Source: JBBEAM01 sp942491105
Lineage (GTDB): Bacteria > Pseudomonadota > Alphaproteobacteria > Kiloniellales > DSM-21159
NCBI GenBank assembly: GCA_942491105.1
Contig: CALNZX010000001.1
Coordinates: forward strand, 806,001 to 870,000
Direction: 5' to 3'
Length of the DNA: 64,000 nt
Shown here: in pieces, positions 41,808 through 51,048 of the stretch
Position numbering within the stretch: the first letter of the stretch is position 1
How the letters are laid out: every line of letters starts with the position of its first letter
Program-made: the position numbers and the translations under genes
Notes under the pieces: generated by a model
Database searches by the model: none
What the model saw: only the letters and a program-made list of their open reading frames with translations
What the model was told of the DNA's origin: nothing

Positions 41808-43157
41808 ATGAGCATTTTTGACAGCAAAGCCACCCGGCGCAGCGTCCTAAAAGGCGGCTCAGCCGTCGCGGGCGCCGCCATTCTGGCGCCGACGGTCTTC
41901 GTACGCGGAGCTTGGGCGGCAAAGGAATTCCGCAACGATCCGACGAACGCCTCAAGCGTAAAGCTCGGTTTCAACGTGCCGCAGACCGGACCCTACGCCG
42001 ACGAAGGCGCCGACGAGCTGCGCGCGTATCAGCTCGCCGTCAAGCACCTCAACGGCGAGGGCGACGGCGGGCTGATGAATACCATGCAGCCGAGTTCCCT
42101 GAAGGGGAACGGCATCCTCGGCAAGAAGGTCGAATACGTCACCGGCGACACCCAGACGAAGTCGGACGCCGCGCGCGCCTCGGCCAAGCGGATGATCGAA
42201 AAGGACGGCGTGATCATGTTCTCGGGCGGCTCCTCCTCCGGCGTTGCCGTCGCCGTGCAGTCCCTGGCGCAGGAAATGGGCGTGGTCTTCATGTGCGGCC
42301 TGACCCACTCCAACGACACCACGGGCAAGGACAAGCGGCGCTATGGCTTCCGCCATTTCTTCAACGCCTACATGTCGGGCGCCGCGCTCGGCCCGGTGCT
42401 GAAGGATGAGCTGGGCACCGAGCGCAGGGCCTATCATCTGACGGCCGACTACACCTGGGGCTGGACCCAGGAAGAGTCGATCAAGAACACCACCGAGGCC
42501 CTGGGTTGGGACACCGTCGCCGCCGTGCGCACCCCGCTCGGCGCCGGCGACTTCTCGCAGTACATCACCCCGGTGCTCAATTCCGGCGCCGATGTGCTGA
42601 TCCTGAACCACTACGGCAAGGACATGGTCAACTCCCTGACCCAGGCCGTTCAGTTCGGGCTGCGCGACAAGCAGGTCAACGGCAAGAACTTCGAGGTCGT
42701 GGTTCCGCTGTACTCCCGCCTGATGGCACAGGGCGCCGGCAAGAACGTCGCCGGCATTCTGGGCACCACGAACTGGAACTGGTCGCTGCAGGACGAGGCT
42801 TCCCAGACCTTCGTCAAGTCCTTCGGCGAGGAGTACGGCTTCCCGCCGTCCCAGGCCGCCCACACCTGCTACGTCCAGACCCTGCTCTACGCCAACGCCT
42901 GCGAGGTGGCCGGCACGTTCTACCCGCCGGAGGTCATCAAGGCGCTGGAGGACTTCGAGTTCGACGGCATGGGCAACGGGCCGACCCTGTACCGCGGCGC
43001 CGATCACCAGTGCTTCAAGAAGGTTCTGGTGGTGCGCGGTAACGAGAACCCGACCAGTCAGTTCGATCTGCTGAAGGTGGTCCAAGAGGTGCCGCGCGAG
43101 CAGGTGACCTACGATCCGTCGATCTTCGGCGGCGAGCTTGGCCCCTACGAGGTCTAA
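41808..43157 (+). CDS. Liv-type ABC transporter substrate-binding protein (Tat-exported), cassette 1
   Basis: A 449-residue type I periplasmic binding protein. A twin-arginine signal is present (TRRSVLKGG near residue 9, cleavage likely after RGAWA). The mature part begins with KLGFNVPQTGPYADEGADELRAYQLAV, typical of branched-chain amino acid / amide binding proteins. The ligand is unknown. It is longer than LivJ and more like HAAT members for amides or aromatic compounds. The ATG at 41808 has GGGAGG 8 bases upstream. A terminator-like hairpin separates it from the permease genes. Confidence 0.9.
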   Translation: MSIFDSKATRRSVLKGGSAVAGAAILAPTVFVRGAWAAKEFRNDPTNASSVKLGFNVPQTGPYADEGADELRAYQLAVKHLNGEGDGGLMNTMQPSSLKGNGILGKKVEYVTGDTQTKSDAARASAKRMIEKDGVIMFSGGSSSGVAVAVQSLAQEMGVVFMCGLTHSNDTTGKDKRRYGFRHFFNAYMSGAALGPVLKDELGTERRAYHLTADYTWGWTQEESIKNTTEALGWDTVAAVRTPLGAGDFSQYITPVLNSGADVLILNHYGKDMVNSLTQAVQFGLRDKQVNGKNFEVVVPLYSRLMAQGAGKNVAGILGTTNWNWSLQDEASQTFVKSFGEEYGFPPSQAAHTCYVQTLLYANACEVAGTFYPPEVIKALEDFEFDGMGNGPTLYRGADHQCFKKVLVVRGNENPTSQFDLLKVVQEVPREQVTYDPSIFGGELGPYEV

Positions 43158-43173
43158 CTCGGTACTTCCTCGG

Positions 43174-43212
43174 CTACCGGTTGCCGCGAGGCGACCGGTA
43201 GTCCCTTTTTTT
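43174..43212 (+). terminator. Rho-independent terminator or attenuator between binding-protein and permease genes
   Basis: A 12-bp stem (CTACCGGTTGCC / GGCGACCGGTAG, one G-T pair) with a GCGA loop is followed within four bases by seven T. It lies 17 bp after the binding-protein stop and 27 bp before livH. Partial read-through would give more binding protein than transporter. Confidence 0.9.
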
Positions 43213-43238
43213 GCGGCGCTTTACCCAGGCAATCGCCC

Positions 43239-44252
43239 ATGGATGCAATTCTTCTTCAAGTCTTGAACGGTCTCGACAAGGGCGGCGCCTACGCGCTGAT
43301 TGCCCTTGGATTGACTCTGGTCTTTGGAACCCTGGGCGTCGTCAACTTCGCCCACGGCGCCCTGTTCATGCTCGGCGCTTTCTGCGCCGTGACCATGCAG
43401 CAGCTGCTGACGATCTCGAAAAGGGTGAAGGACGAGAGCGTCACTTTCTTCGAGGCCTATAAGGAAACGCCCTACCTGGAGATCTGGTTCGGCGATACCG
43501 GCAGCGCGATCATCAACTACGCGGTGCCGATCTCCATTCTGCTGGCGATCCCGATCATGCTGCTGATCGGCCTGGCGATGGAGCGCGGCTTGATCCGCTT
43601 TTTCTATAAGCGCCCGCACGCCGAGCAAATTCTGGTTACCTTCGGCCTGGCGATCGTGCTGCAGGAAATCCTGCGCTCCTTCTTCGGTGCCAACCCCATT
43701 CCCACGGCCGCGCCGGACATCGTTTCCGGCAGCGCCGACGTCGGTGTCATCTTCGGCATTCAGGGCATCGTCTATCCCTGGTGGCGTCTGATCTATCTCG
43801 CCTTTTCGCTGCTGGTCATCGGCTGCGTCTTCTCCTTCCTGCGCTTCACCACCTACGGGATGGTCGTGCGCGCCGGCATGCACGACCGTGAAACCGTCGG
43901 GCTGCTCGGGATCAATATCGAGAAGCGCTTCACGGTGGTCTTCGGCATCGCGGCCGTGGTCGCAGGACTGGCCGGCGTGATGTACACGCCGATCCTGCCG
44001 CCCGACTACACCATGGGCATGAATTTTCTGGTGCTGTCCTTCGTGGTCGTTGTCGTGGGCGGGATGGGATCGCTGCCCGGCGCCGTGCTCGCGGGATTTC
44101 TGCTCGGCATCCTGCAGTCCTTCGCCTCGATGAACGAGATCAAGAATATCTTCCCTGGCATCGACCAGATCATCATTTACCTGGTTGCCGTTGCGATCCT
44201 GCTGCTGCGTCCGCGCGGCCTGCTGGGACGCAAGGGTGTGATGGAGAACTAA
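43239..44252 (+). CDS. livH: Liv-type ABC transporter permease LivH, cassette 1
   Basis: A 337-residue inner-membrane permease of the LivH family. Typical segments are LNGLDKGGAYALIALGLTLVFGTLGVVNFAHGAL at the N-terminus and VVVVGGMGSLPGAVLAGFLLGILQSF near the C-terminus. Compared with E. coli LivH it has an insertion of about 30 residues near 55-85 (KRVKDESVTFFEAY). It forms the channel with LivM. One base separates it from livM. Confidence 0.93.
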   Translation: MDAILLQVLNGLDKGGAYALIALGLTLVFGTLGVVNFAHGALFMLGAFCAVTMQQLLTISKRVKDESVTFFEAYKETPYLEIWFGDTGSAIINYAVPISILLAIPIMLLIGLAMERGLIRFFYKRPHAEQILVTFGLAIVLQEILRSFFGANPIPTAAPDIVSGSADVGVIFGIQGIVYPWWRLIYLAFSLLVIGCVFSFLRFTTYGMVVRAGMHDRETVGLLGINIEKRFTVVFGIAAVVAGLAGVMYTPILPPDYTMGMNFLVLSFVVVVVGGMGSLPGAVLAGFLLGILQSFASMNEIKNIFPGIDQIIIYLVAVAILLLRPRGLLGRKGVMEN

Positions 44253-44253
44253 G

Positions 44254-45396
44254 ATGATTGAAGCTTCTCCGCGCGGCGACCTGATCCGCATGCTGATCTT
44301 CTCCGTGGTCGTACTGACCATGCCGCTTTGGCTGGCGCCGATCGGCGCGAACTATCCCGACCTGCTGCAGCGCTTCGCGATCTTCGGGATATTCGCCATC
44401 GGCTATAACATTCTCTTCGGCCTGACCGGCTATCTCTCCTTCGGGCATGCCGCCTTCCTCGGCGTCGGGTCCTACGCCGCCGTGTGGTCTTTCAAGCTCT
44501 TCACCATGAACGCGATCCCGGCGGTGTTCTTCGGCGTTCTGATCGCCGGGGTTTTCGCGGCCGTGATCGGGTTCATCAGCCTGCGCCGCTCGGGTATCTA
44601 CTTCGCGATCCTGACCCTGGCCTTCGCGCAGATGTGCTACAACCTCGCCTACTCCGTGCTGACGCCGATCACCAACGGCGAAACCGGCCTGCAGCTCAGC
44701 CAGAGCGACCCCCGGATTCTCGATCGCATGTTCACGAGCGCGGAACAGGCGCTGCCCTCGCCAAGCCTTCTGGGTTTCGAGTTGAGCGGCTACCCGGGCT
44801 TCTATTTCTGCGCCGTCATCCTGATCCTCGCCTTCTTCCTGTCGATGCGGATTTTCCGCTCGCCCTTCGGCATGACCCTGCTGGCGATCAAATCGAACCA
44901 GACGCGGATGAACTACATCGGCTTCAACACCCGCCCCTATACCTTGGTGGCTTTCGTGATCTCGGGCATGTTCGCCGGCCTCGCGGGCTCGCTGCTGGCC
45001 GTGACCGACCCGCTGGCGGGCGCAGAGCGGATGCAATGGACTGCCTCGGGCGAAGTCGTTCTGATGACCATCCTCGGTGGCGCCGGCACCCTCGTCGGCC
45101 CGCTGCTGGGCGCGGGTATCATCAAGTACCTGGAGAACATCTTCTCCTCCTACAACGAAGGGCTGCTGCACCAGACTTTCTCCTTCCTGCCCGATGGCCT
45201 GGAAACCGCCGTCGTCGAGGTCTTGAGCCTCTTCGTCGGCGAGGGCTGGCATCTCACGCTGGGCATTGCCTTCATGCTGATCGTCATCTTCCTGCCGGGC
45301 GGGGTGATGGAGGGAATCCGGCGCATCTCGGGGTTGATGCAACGCAAGACCAAGCCGCAGGAAACTGCCGAGCCACGAACCGTGGAGCAGAGGTAA
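44254..45396 (+). CDS. livM: Liv-type ABC transporter permease LivM, cassette 1
   Basis: A 380-residue LivM-family permease. The core segment FGLTGYLSFGHAAFLGVGSYAA and the later GMTLLAIKSNQTRMNYIGFNT and MTILGGAGTLVGPLLGAG are family hallmarks. It pairs with LivH to form the transmembrane path. The hydrophilic C-terminus (MQRKTKPQETAEPRT) is longer than usual. The ATP-binding livG gene follows after 3 bp. Confidence 0.93.
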   Translation: MIEASPRGDLIRMLIFSVVVLTMPLWLAPIGANYPDLLQRFAIFGIFAIGYNILFGLTGYLSFGHAAFLGVGSYAAVWSFKLFTMNAIPAVFFGVLIAGVFAAVIGFISLRRSGIYFAILTLAFAQMCYNLAYSVLTPITNGETGLQLSQSDPRILDRMFTSAEQALPSPSLLGFELSGYPGFYFCAVILILAFFLSMRIFRSPFGMTLLAIKSNQTRMNYIGFNTRPYTLVAFVISGMFAGLAGSLLAVTDPLAGAERMQWTASGEVVLMTILGGAGTLVGPLLGAGIIKYLENIFSSYNEGLLHQTFSFLPDGLETAVVEVLSLFVGEGWHLTLGIAFMLIVIFLPGGVMEGIRRISGLMQRKTKPQETAEPRTVEQR

Positions 45397-45399
45397 GCC

Positions 45400-46161
45400 A
45401 TGGCCGACGTCGTCCTCAGCGTCTCCGACGTACATAAAACTTTCGGCGGTCTGCGCGCCCTCAGCGATATCAATCTGCAAATCGAGGAAGGCAAGACCCA
45501 TGCCGTGATCGGGCCGAACGGCGCAGGCAAGTCCACCTTGCTCAACGTCTGCGTCGGACGGCTGCGTCCGGATAGCGGATCGGTGGTTTTCGCCGACCAG
45601 ATCCTGACCGGGAAAAAGCCGCACGAGATCAACCAGCTCGGCGTGGCCCGGGTGTTTCAGACTCCGGAAATCTTTCCCGAGCTGACCTTGCTGCAGAACG
45701 TCATGGTCCCTGCCTTCGCCAAGCGCGACGGTTCCTTCAAGCTGAACGCGCTGCGCGGTCTGGTCGGTGAAAGAGCGATCCGCGCCGAAGCGGAAGATGT
45801 GCTCGCGGACCTTGGCCTGATCAACTTCAAGGACGACTTCGCAGGCAGCCTGTCGCGCGGCGACAAGCGCCGGTTGGAACTCGCCATGTGCCTGGTGCAG
45901 CATCCGCGGCTGCTGCTCCTCGACGAGCCAACGGCGGGCATGTCCCGTCACGATACCAACCGCACCATCGATCTGCTGAAAAAGATCAAGGAGCGCGGCA
46001 TGACCAAGGTCATCATCGAACACGACATGCACGTGGTGTTCAGCCTCGCCGACCGGATCAGCGTCCTGGCCCAGGGGCAGATCATCGCCGAAGGCACCCC
46101 CGACGAGGTGCGCGGCGACCCCAAGGTGCAGGAAGCCTACCTGGGCGGAGCGAAGATATGA
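45400..46161 (+). CDS. livG: Liv-type ABC transporter ATP-binding protein LivG, cassette 1
   Basis: A 253-residue ABC ATPase. Walker A GPNGAGKST lies near residues 38-46, the LivG-specific GVARVFQTPEIFPELT follows, the signature is SLSRGDKRRLELAM, and Walker B is LLLLDEPTAGM. The signature Ser-Arg-Gly-Asp replaces the more common SGGQ, as seen in some LivG proteins. It overlaps livF by 4 bp. Confidence 0.92.
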   Translation: MADVVLSVSDVHKTFGGLRALSDINLQIEEGKTHAVIGPNGAGKSTLLNVCVGRLRPDSGSVVFADQILTGKKPHEINQLGVARVFQTPEIFPELTLLQNVMVPAFAKRDGSFKLNALRGLVGERAIRAEAEDVLADLGLINFKDDFAGSLSRGDKRRLELAMCLVQHPRLLLLDEPTAGMSRHDTNRTIDLLKKIKERGMTKVIIEHDMHVVFSLADRISVLAQGQIIAEGTPDEVRGDPKVQEAYLGGAKI

Positions 46162-46919
46162 GCGATACCACGATGCAAGCGGCACAGGCCGTAGAGGTGT
46201 TAGACACGCAGCCGGCGCCGATCTTTTCCTGCCGCGACATCCATGCCTATTACGGGGAAAGCTACATCGTTCAGGGTGTCAGCTTCGAAGTACGCAACGG
46301 CGAGATCCTGGCCCTGCTCGGACGCAACGGCGCCGGCAAAACCTCGACCCTGCGCACCCTGGCCCGCGCCCCCTCGCCGGACCTCAAGCGCGGCGAGATC
46401 TGGCTCGACGGGCAAGAGCTGCACAACATGGTGTCGCATCAGGCGGCCCGCGCCGGGATTTGCCTGGTGCCCGAAGACCGCCGCATCATCGCCGGCCTCA
46501 CAGTCGAGGAAAATCTGCAACTGGCGCAGATCGCCGAGCCGATCGGTTGGGAAATGGACCGCATCTACTCGCATTTCCCGCGCCTCGCCGAGCGCCGCAA
46601 GCAAGAAGCCATCACGCTCTCGGGTGGCGAACAGCAAATGCTGGCGGTCGCCAGGGCCCTGGCGCGCGACGTCAAGCTGCTGCTGCTCGATGAGCCCTAC
46701 GAGGGCCTTGCGCCGGTGATCGTTCAGGAAATCGAGAAGATCCTCGAAGAGGTCAAGCAGCTCGGTATCACCACGGTAATTGTCGAGCAGAACGCCATCG
46801 CCGCCCTGCATCTGGCGGACCGGGCGATCATCCTCGACATGGGACAGGTGGTCTTCGAGGGCAAAGCCCAAGAGGTTCTCGACAACGCCGACATCCGGCA
46901 GGAATACCTCGCGGTCTAA
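46158..46919 (+). CDS. livF: Liv-type ABC transporter ATP-binding protein LivF, cassette 1
   Basis: A 253-residue ABC ATPase. Walker A GRNGAGKTST is near residue 57, VPEDRRIIAGLTVEENL is typical of LivF, the signature is LSGGEQQMLAVARAL, and Walker B is LLLLDEPYEGLAP. The ATG at 46158 overlaps the livG stop (ATGA). It completes the first importer. A convergent hypothetical gene begins 12 bp beyond its stop. Confidence 0.92.
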   Translation: MSDTTMQAAQAVEVLDTQPAPIFSCRDIHAYYGESYIVQGVSFEVRNGEILALLGRNGAGKTSTLRTLARAPSPDLKRGEIWLDGQELHNMVSHQAARAGICLVPEDRRIIAGLTVEENLQLAQIAEPIGWEMDRIYSHFPRLAERRKQEAITLSGGEQQMLAVARALARDVKLLLLDEPYEGLAPVIVQEIEKILEEVKQLGITTVIVEQNAIAALHLADRAIILDMGQVVFEGKAQEVLDNADIRQEYLAV

Positions 46920-46931
46920 GCCCAGCAGCGG

Positions 46932-47276
46932 TCAGGATTTATCGCTGCCGTTCTCGCTCGCCTCCGCGCCATCGTCGGCGCTCCCCTCTTCCGGCGTCAC
47001 CGCAAGGGCCGCTTCGCTAACCTGCGGATCGTGGGGCGCCAGCGCGGAGCGCTCGTCGTCGGCCCAGGAGGCGACCCGGATCACCGCAACCGCCTGCTTG
47101 TCCTCGATCATTTCACCAGGCGCCGTCTCCAAGACATGCAAGCCATTGGTGTCGAGGTAGAAAGTGTGATCCCCGAAAGCCTCTTTTAGATCGGGCGTGT
47201 TCGGATGCTCTTCTGGCAGCGGATCTATCCCGGTCTGCTCCTTCACTTCGGCAATCTGTGCCGTTGACAGCTTCAT
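46932..47276 (-). CDS. Hypothetical protein
   Basis: A 114-residue acidic protein I do not recognise. The first 70 residues look folded (MKLSTAQIAEVKEQTGIDPL, then FGDHTFYLDTNGLHVLE and AVIRVASWAD), and the last 35 are a low-complexity Glu/Ser/Asp tail. The ATG has GGAGG 7 bases upstream. It lies downstream of the aromatic operon but 103 bp from ridA, so co-transcription is uncertain. Confidence 0.6.
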   Translation of the reverse strand: MKLSTAQIAEVKEQTGIDPLPEEHPNTPDLKEAFGDHTFYLDTNGLHVLETAPGEMIEDKQAVAVIRVASWADDERSALAPHDPQVSEAALAVTPEEGSADDGAEASENGSDKS

Positions 47277-47379
47277 CCTTCAGCCTCCATTCCATGCGCG
47301 GTAAGCGGCGAGCCTAACGCGCATGGCCGGCGAACGAAACCGTAGTGGCCGGATTGATCCGGAGAGAACCGCGAAGCTC

Positions 47380-47772
47380 TTAAGAGATCACAGCCGTGGT
47401 CTCGATCTCCACCTTGGCGCGATCTTCGACCAAACCGGCGACCTGGACCAGCGCCATGGCGGGAAAGACCTTTCCCAGAACCTCGCGATAGGCACGGCCG
47501 ACCTCCTGCAAGGCGGCCAGATACTCCTGCTTGTCGGTGACGTACCAGGTCATGCGCACGATGTGCTCGGGCTTGGCCCCCGCGGCTTCGAGACAGGCAC
47601 GGATATTCTCCAGCGCCTGACGCGTCTGCGCCGCGAAGTCGTCGCTATGGAAAACCTGCTGGGCGTCCCAGCCGATCTGGCCCGCAACGAAGACCTGACG
47701 GCCCTCGGCGGCGACGACGTTCGAATATCCAGGCGGGCGGGGCCAGCCTTCGGGGTTGAGGTAATCTGGCAT
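47380..47772 (-). CDS. RidA family (enamine/imine deaminase-like) protein
   Basis: A 130-residue RidA/YjgF family protein. VFVAGQIGWDAQ, then FAAQTRQALENIRACLEAAGA and a C-terminal PAMALVQVAGLVEDRAKVEIE match the family, including an Arg-like position in the active-site cleft that should be checked. RidA proteins hydrolyse reactive enamines and imines. It is the last gene of the eight-gene operon headed by the 2-aminobenzoyl-CoA monooxygenase/reductase, whose product is an enamine. The ATG at 47772 has GGAG 7 bases upstream. Confidence 0.88.
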   Translation of the reverse strand: MPDYLNPEGWPRPPGYSNVVAAEGRQVFVAGQIGWDAQQVFHSDDFAAQTRQALENIRACLEAAGAKPEHIVRMTWYVTDKQEYLAALQEVGRAYREVLGKVFPAMALVQVAGLVEDRAKVEIETTAVIS

Positions 47773-47782
47773 GGGAATTCTC

Positions 47783-48211
47783 CTAGACGGCCGCGCCGTC
47801 GCTTTCCAGGTAAGGCAACATACGGCCACGCAGATCCTCGGGGATCGGCACGGCCTTGATCGGTTCAAGACTGGCGAAGGCGTGCTGCGTCGCCGCGCGG
47901 AACCGCAGCTCGCCGCCGCCCAACGCCCGCACGATCAGCGAAAAGGCGCTGCTGCGCAGTCCGGTCAGAGTAAGCTGCATCTCCAGGGTTTCACCGAGAT
48001 AGGCGGGCTTCTTGAAGTCGGCATCGATGCCGACCGCCGGAATGCCGAGGCCCCGGTCCTTATGTAGCTCCGCGAAACCGCAGCCCAGGGAATCGCGAAA
48101 CCAAAGCTCCACCGTCTGGTTCACGAACTCGAAGCAGCGGGGATAGAACATGATGCCCGCCGGATCGCAGTGCTGAAAGAGCACGGGGATCTCGATCGAG
48201 AAGCGGTTCAT
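47783..48211 (-). CDS. Acyl-CoA thioesterase (4HBT family)
   Basis: A 142-residue hot-dog fold thioesterase. VLFQHCDPAGIMFYPRCFEFVNQ near residues 10-32 is the 4-hydroxybenzoyl-CoA thioesterase pattern, with the catalytic Asp in CDPAG. It could release stalled aromatic or ring-derived CoA esters and recycle CoA. It overlaps the CoA ligase gene by 4 bp and lies 10 bp before ridA. Confidence 0.88.
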   Translation of the reverse strand: MNRFSIEIPVLFQHCDPAGIMFYPRCFEFVNQTVELWFRDSLGCGFAELHKDRGLGIPAVGIDADFKKPAYLGETLEMQLTLTGLRSSAFSLIVRALGGGELRFRAATQHAFASLEPIKAVPIPEDLRGRMLPYLESDGAAV

Positions 48212-49878
48212 GCCTGGGCCCCCGCCCCCGCGTCTCCAGCCTGCTTAGCAGCCTCGTCCTGGCGCAGCTTGAAGCGCTGCACCTTGCCGGTTTCAGTACG
48301 CGGCAGGGTGGCCACGAACTCGATGGCGCGGGGATACTTGTAGGGCGCGATGCTCGCCTTGACGTGATCCTGCAGCAGTTTGACCAGCGCGGGATCACCG
48401 CTCTGTCCTTCCTCGAGCACGACGAAGGCCTTGACCAGATTGCCGCGTTCGGCATCCGGGGCGGCGACCACGGCGCATTCGCGCACCGCCGCATGCGCCA
48501 TCAAGGCCTCTTCCACCTCTGGACCGGAAATGTTGTAGCCGGAGGACACGATCATGTCGTCGGCCCGGGCCTGGAACCAGAAATAGCCGTCGGCGTCCAT
48601 CCGATAGGCATCGCCCGTCAGGTTCCAGCCATCGGCGACATAGGCCTTCTGGCGCTCGTCGGCAAGATAGCGGCAGCCGGTGGGGCCGCGTACCGCCAGG
48701 CGGCCGACCTCACCAGGCGGCAGCTCGTTCATCTCCTCGTCGACCACGCGCGCCTCATAGCCGGGGATCGGCTTGCCGGTCGCGCCGGGGCGGATGTCCT
48801 CGCCGGCCGCGGAGATGAAGATATGCAGCATCTCGGTCGCGCCGATACCGTCGATGATTTTGATACCCGTCGCCTTTTCCCAATCCTCGTAGATCGGAAG
48901 CGGCAGGGTTTCTCCCGCGGAGACGCACTTCTTCAGACTGGAGATATCGAGCCCCTGAATCTGCTTGATCAAGGCCCGGTACGCGGTCGGTGCGGTGAAA
49001 CAGACGGTGACCCCGAACTCGGCAATGGCCTGCGCGAGCAGGTCCGGTGAAGCCTTCTCCAGCAGCACCGTCGAGGCCCCGACCGACAGCGGAAAGGTCA
49101 CCAAACCGCCAAGTCCGAAGGTAAAGGCAATCGGCGGGCTGCCGATGAACACGTCCTCGGCCGTGGGTTTCAACACCGATCGCGGGAAGGCGTTGTTGAT
49201 CGCGATGACATCGCGATGGAAGTGCATGGTGCCCTTGGGCTTGCCGGTCGTGCCCGAGGTAAAGGCGATCAGCACTACGTCGTCGCTGGCGGTCTCGACG
49301 TTTTCGTACTGTCCATCCTTGGCTGCCATCAGGGCTTCCAGCTCGGCGGCGGCGGCGGCTTTTCCCGAACCGTCGAAGGTCACAATGCGTTCACAGACCG
49401 GGGCTTTCTCGCTCGCGGCCTGCATCTCCTCCATCAGCCGCGCATCGCAGAGAGCCAGGCCGATCTCGGCCTTGTCCAGCATCACCGCCAGTTCCCCGGC
49501 GCGCAGCAGCGGCATGGTCGCGACAACGATACCCCCCGCCTTGACGATACCGAACCAGCAGGCAACCACCATGGGATTGTTGGCCCCGCGCAGCATCACC
49601 CGGTTGCCCGGCTTCAGCCCCAGATCCTCCGTCAACACCTTGGCGATCCGGTTGGCCTTGTCGAGCAGCTCGGCGTAGCTCCAGCGCTGATTCGGGGAGA
49701 TGAGACAGGGCCGCTCCCCATGTCCCGCCGCGACCTGCTTATCGAGCATTTCCACGGCGCAGTTGAGCCGCTCGGGAAAGCGGAACTCCGGCCGGTCGAA
49801 AAGGTATAGCGGCTGATCCTCGGCCGCCGGAAGATGGTCGCGCGCGAAGGTATCGCTGTGCGCGCTATAGCTCGTCAT
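48208..49878 (-). CDS. Benzoate/2-aminobenzoate-CoA ligase family protein
   Basis: A 556-residue AMP-forming acyl-CoA synthetase. The AMP-binding loop is FTSGTTGKPKG near residues 208-218, the A5 region contains DGIGATEMLHIFISA, A7/A8 have NLTGDAYRMD and the hinge, and the A10 lysine is near TETGKVQRFKLR. The GATEMLHIF motif is typical of benzoate-CoA ligases. With the monooxygenase/reductase in the same operon, the likely substrate is 2-aminobenzoate, though salicylate or another ortho-substituted benzoate is possible. Confidence 0.9.
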   Translation of the reverse strand: MTSYSAHSDTFARDHLPAAEDQPLYLFDRPEFRFPERLNCAVEMLDKQVAAGHGERPCLISPNQRWSYAELLDKANRIAKVLTEDLGLKPGNRVMLRGANNPMVVACWFGIVKAGGIVVATMPLLRAGELAVMLDKAEIGLALCDARLMEEMQAASEKAPVCERIVTFDGSGKAAAAAELEALMAAKDGQYENVETASDDVVLIAFTSGTTGKPKGTMHFHRDVIAINNAFPRSVLKPTAEDVFIGSPPIAFTFGLGGLVTFPLSVGASTVLLEKASPDLLAQAIAEFGVTVCFTAPTAYRALIKQIQGLDISSLKKCVSAGETLPLPIYEDWEKATGIKIIDGIGATEMLHIFISAAGEDIRPGATGKPIPGYEARVVDEEMNELPPGEVGRLAVRGPTGCRYLADERQKAYVADGWNLTGDAYRMDADGYFWFQARADDMIVSSGYNISGPEVEEALMAHAAVRECAVVAAPDAERGNLVKAFVVLEEGQSGDPALVKLLQDHVKASIAPYKYPRAIEFVATLPRTETGKVQRFKLRQDEAAKQAGDAGAGAQA

Positions 49879-49881
49879 GTC

Positions 49882-51039
49882 CTAGCCTCCTGCCCGTTCC
49901 GCCAGCAGCTGGCGGGCGATGATCACCTTCTGCACCTCGCTGGCTCCTTCGTAGATTCTGAGCGCCCTGATTTCCCGGTAGAGCTTCTCCGCCGGGTGGC
50001 CGCTGGTGACCCCTTCGCCGCCATGAAGCTGCACCGCCTGGTCGATCACGCGCTGCGCGGCTTCCGTCGCGTAGAGTTTTGCCATGGCGGCCTCGCGGGT
50101 GATGCGCGCGGCGCCGCTGTCCTTGCGCCAGGCGGCGCGATAGACCAGCAGCGCGGCGGCATCGACTTCAGTCGCCATGTCGGCCAGGCTCGCCTGGGTC
50201 ATCTGTAGTTCGGAGAGCGGCGCCCCGAAGAGCTGCCGCGTCGCGGCGCGTTCCAACGCGAGATCGAGCGCGTGCCGGGCGAAGCCCAGGGCCGCCGCGC
50301 CGACCGTCGAACGAAAGACATCGAGTGTGGCCATCGCCACTTTGAAACCCGCGCCCGCCTCGCCGATCAGCGCGGACTTCGGCACCCGGCAGTCTGTAAA
50401 ACTCAGCGTCCCCAAAGGGTGCGGAGCAATTACTTCAATCCGTTCGCTTACCGCGAAGCCAGGCGTATCGGCGGGGACGATAAAAGCGCTGAGCCCTCTA
50501 GCACCCGGGGCCTCGCCGCTGCGCGCGAAAACCACATAGAAATCCGCGATCCCGCCGTTCGAAATCCAGGTCTTGCTGCCATTGATGACATAGCTATCGC
50601 CGTCGATTTCCGCGGTGGTGGCGAGCGCCGCCACGTCGGACCCAGCCTCCTTTTCGGAGAGCGCGAAGGCGGCGATCGCCTCGCCGGCGACGACCCGCGG
50701 CAACCAGTAGCTTTTTTGCTCCGGGGTGCCGAACAGCGAGATCGGGCCACTGCCCAGCCCTTGCATGGCGAAGGCGAAATCCGCCAGGCCTTCGTACCGC
50801 GCCAGGGTTTCGCGGATCAGGCAGAGCTTGCGCACGGAAAGCGGGGCGTCTCCTTCCGCCACCGCAGGACGCAGCCAGCCGCCCTCCGCCAGCGCGCCAA
50901 CCAAGCCTTTGCAGGCCGCATCGATATCGCCGCCGCCATCGTGAGTGAGGCTGCCGGCACACCAGGCATCCAGTTCCTCCGCCAGCGCGACATGCTCCGG
51001 ATCGAAGAAGGGCCATTCGAGGAAGCTGCGGTCCGCCAT
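49882..51039 (-). CDS. Acyl-CoA dehydrogenase
   Basis: A 385-residue FAD-dependent acyl-CoA dehydrogenase. The FAD/substrate segment is FALSEKEAGSDVAAL, then INGSKTWISNGG, and the catalytic glutamate is in RIYEGASEVQKVII near residue 365. It should oxidise a cyclic or ring-opened CoA ester in the beta-oxidation-like part of the pathway. GGAGAGG precedes the ATG. It lies 3 bp upstream of the ligase gene and 9 bp after the hydratase. Confidence 0.92.
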   Translation of the reverse strand: MADRSFLEWPFFDPEHVALAEELDAWCAGSLTHDGGGDIDAACKGLVGALAEGGWLRPAVAEGDAPLSVRKLCLIRETLARYEGLADFAFAMQGLGSGPISLFGTPEQKSYWLPRVVAGEAIAAFALSEKEAGSDVAALATTAEIDGDSYVINGSKTWISNGGIADFYVVFARSGEAPGARGLSAFIVPADTPGFAVSERIEVIAPHPLGTLSFTDCRVPKSALIGEAGAGFKVAMATLDVFRSTVGAAALGFARHALDLALERAATRQLFGAPLSELQMTQASLADMATEVDAAALLVYRAAWRKDSGAARITREAAMAKLYATEAAQRVIDQAVQLHGGEGVTSGHPAEKLYREIRALRIYEGASEVQKVIIARQLLAERAGG

Positions 51040-51048
51040 CGGCCTCTC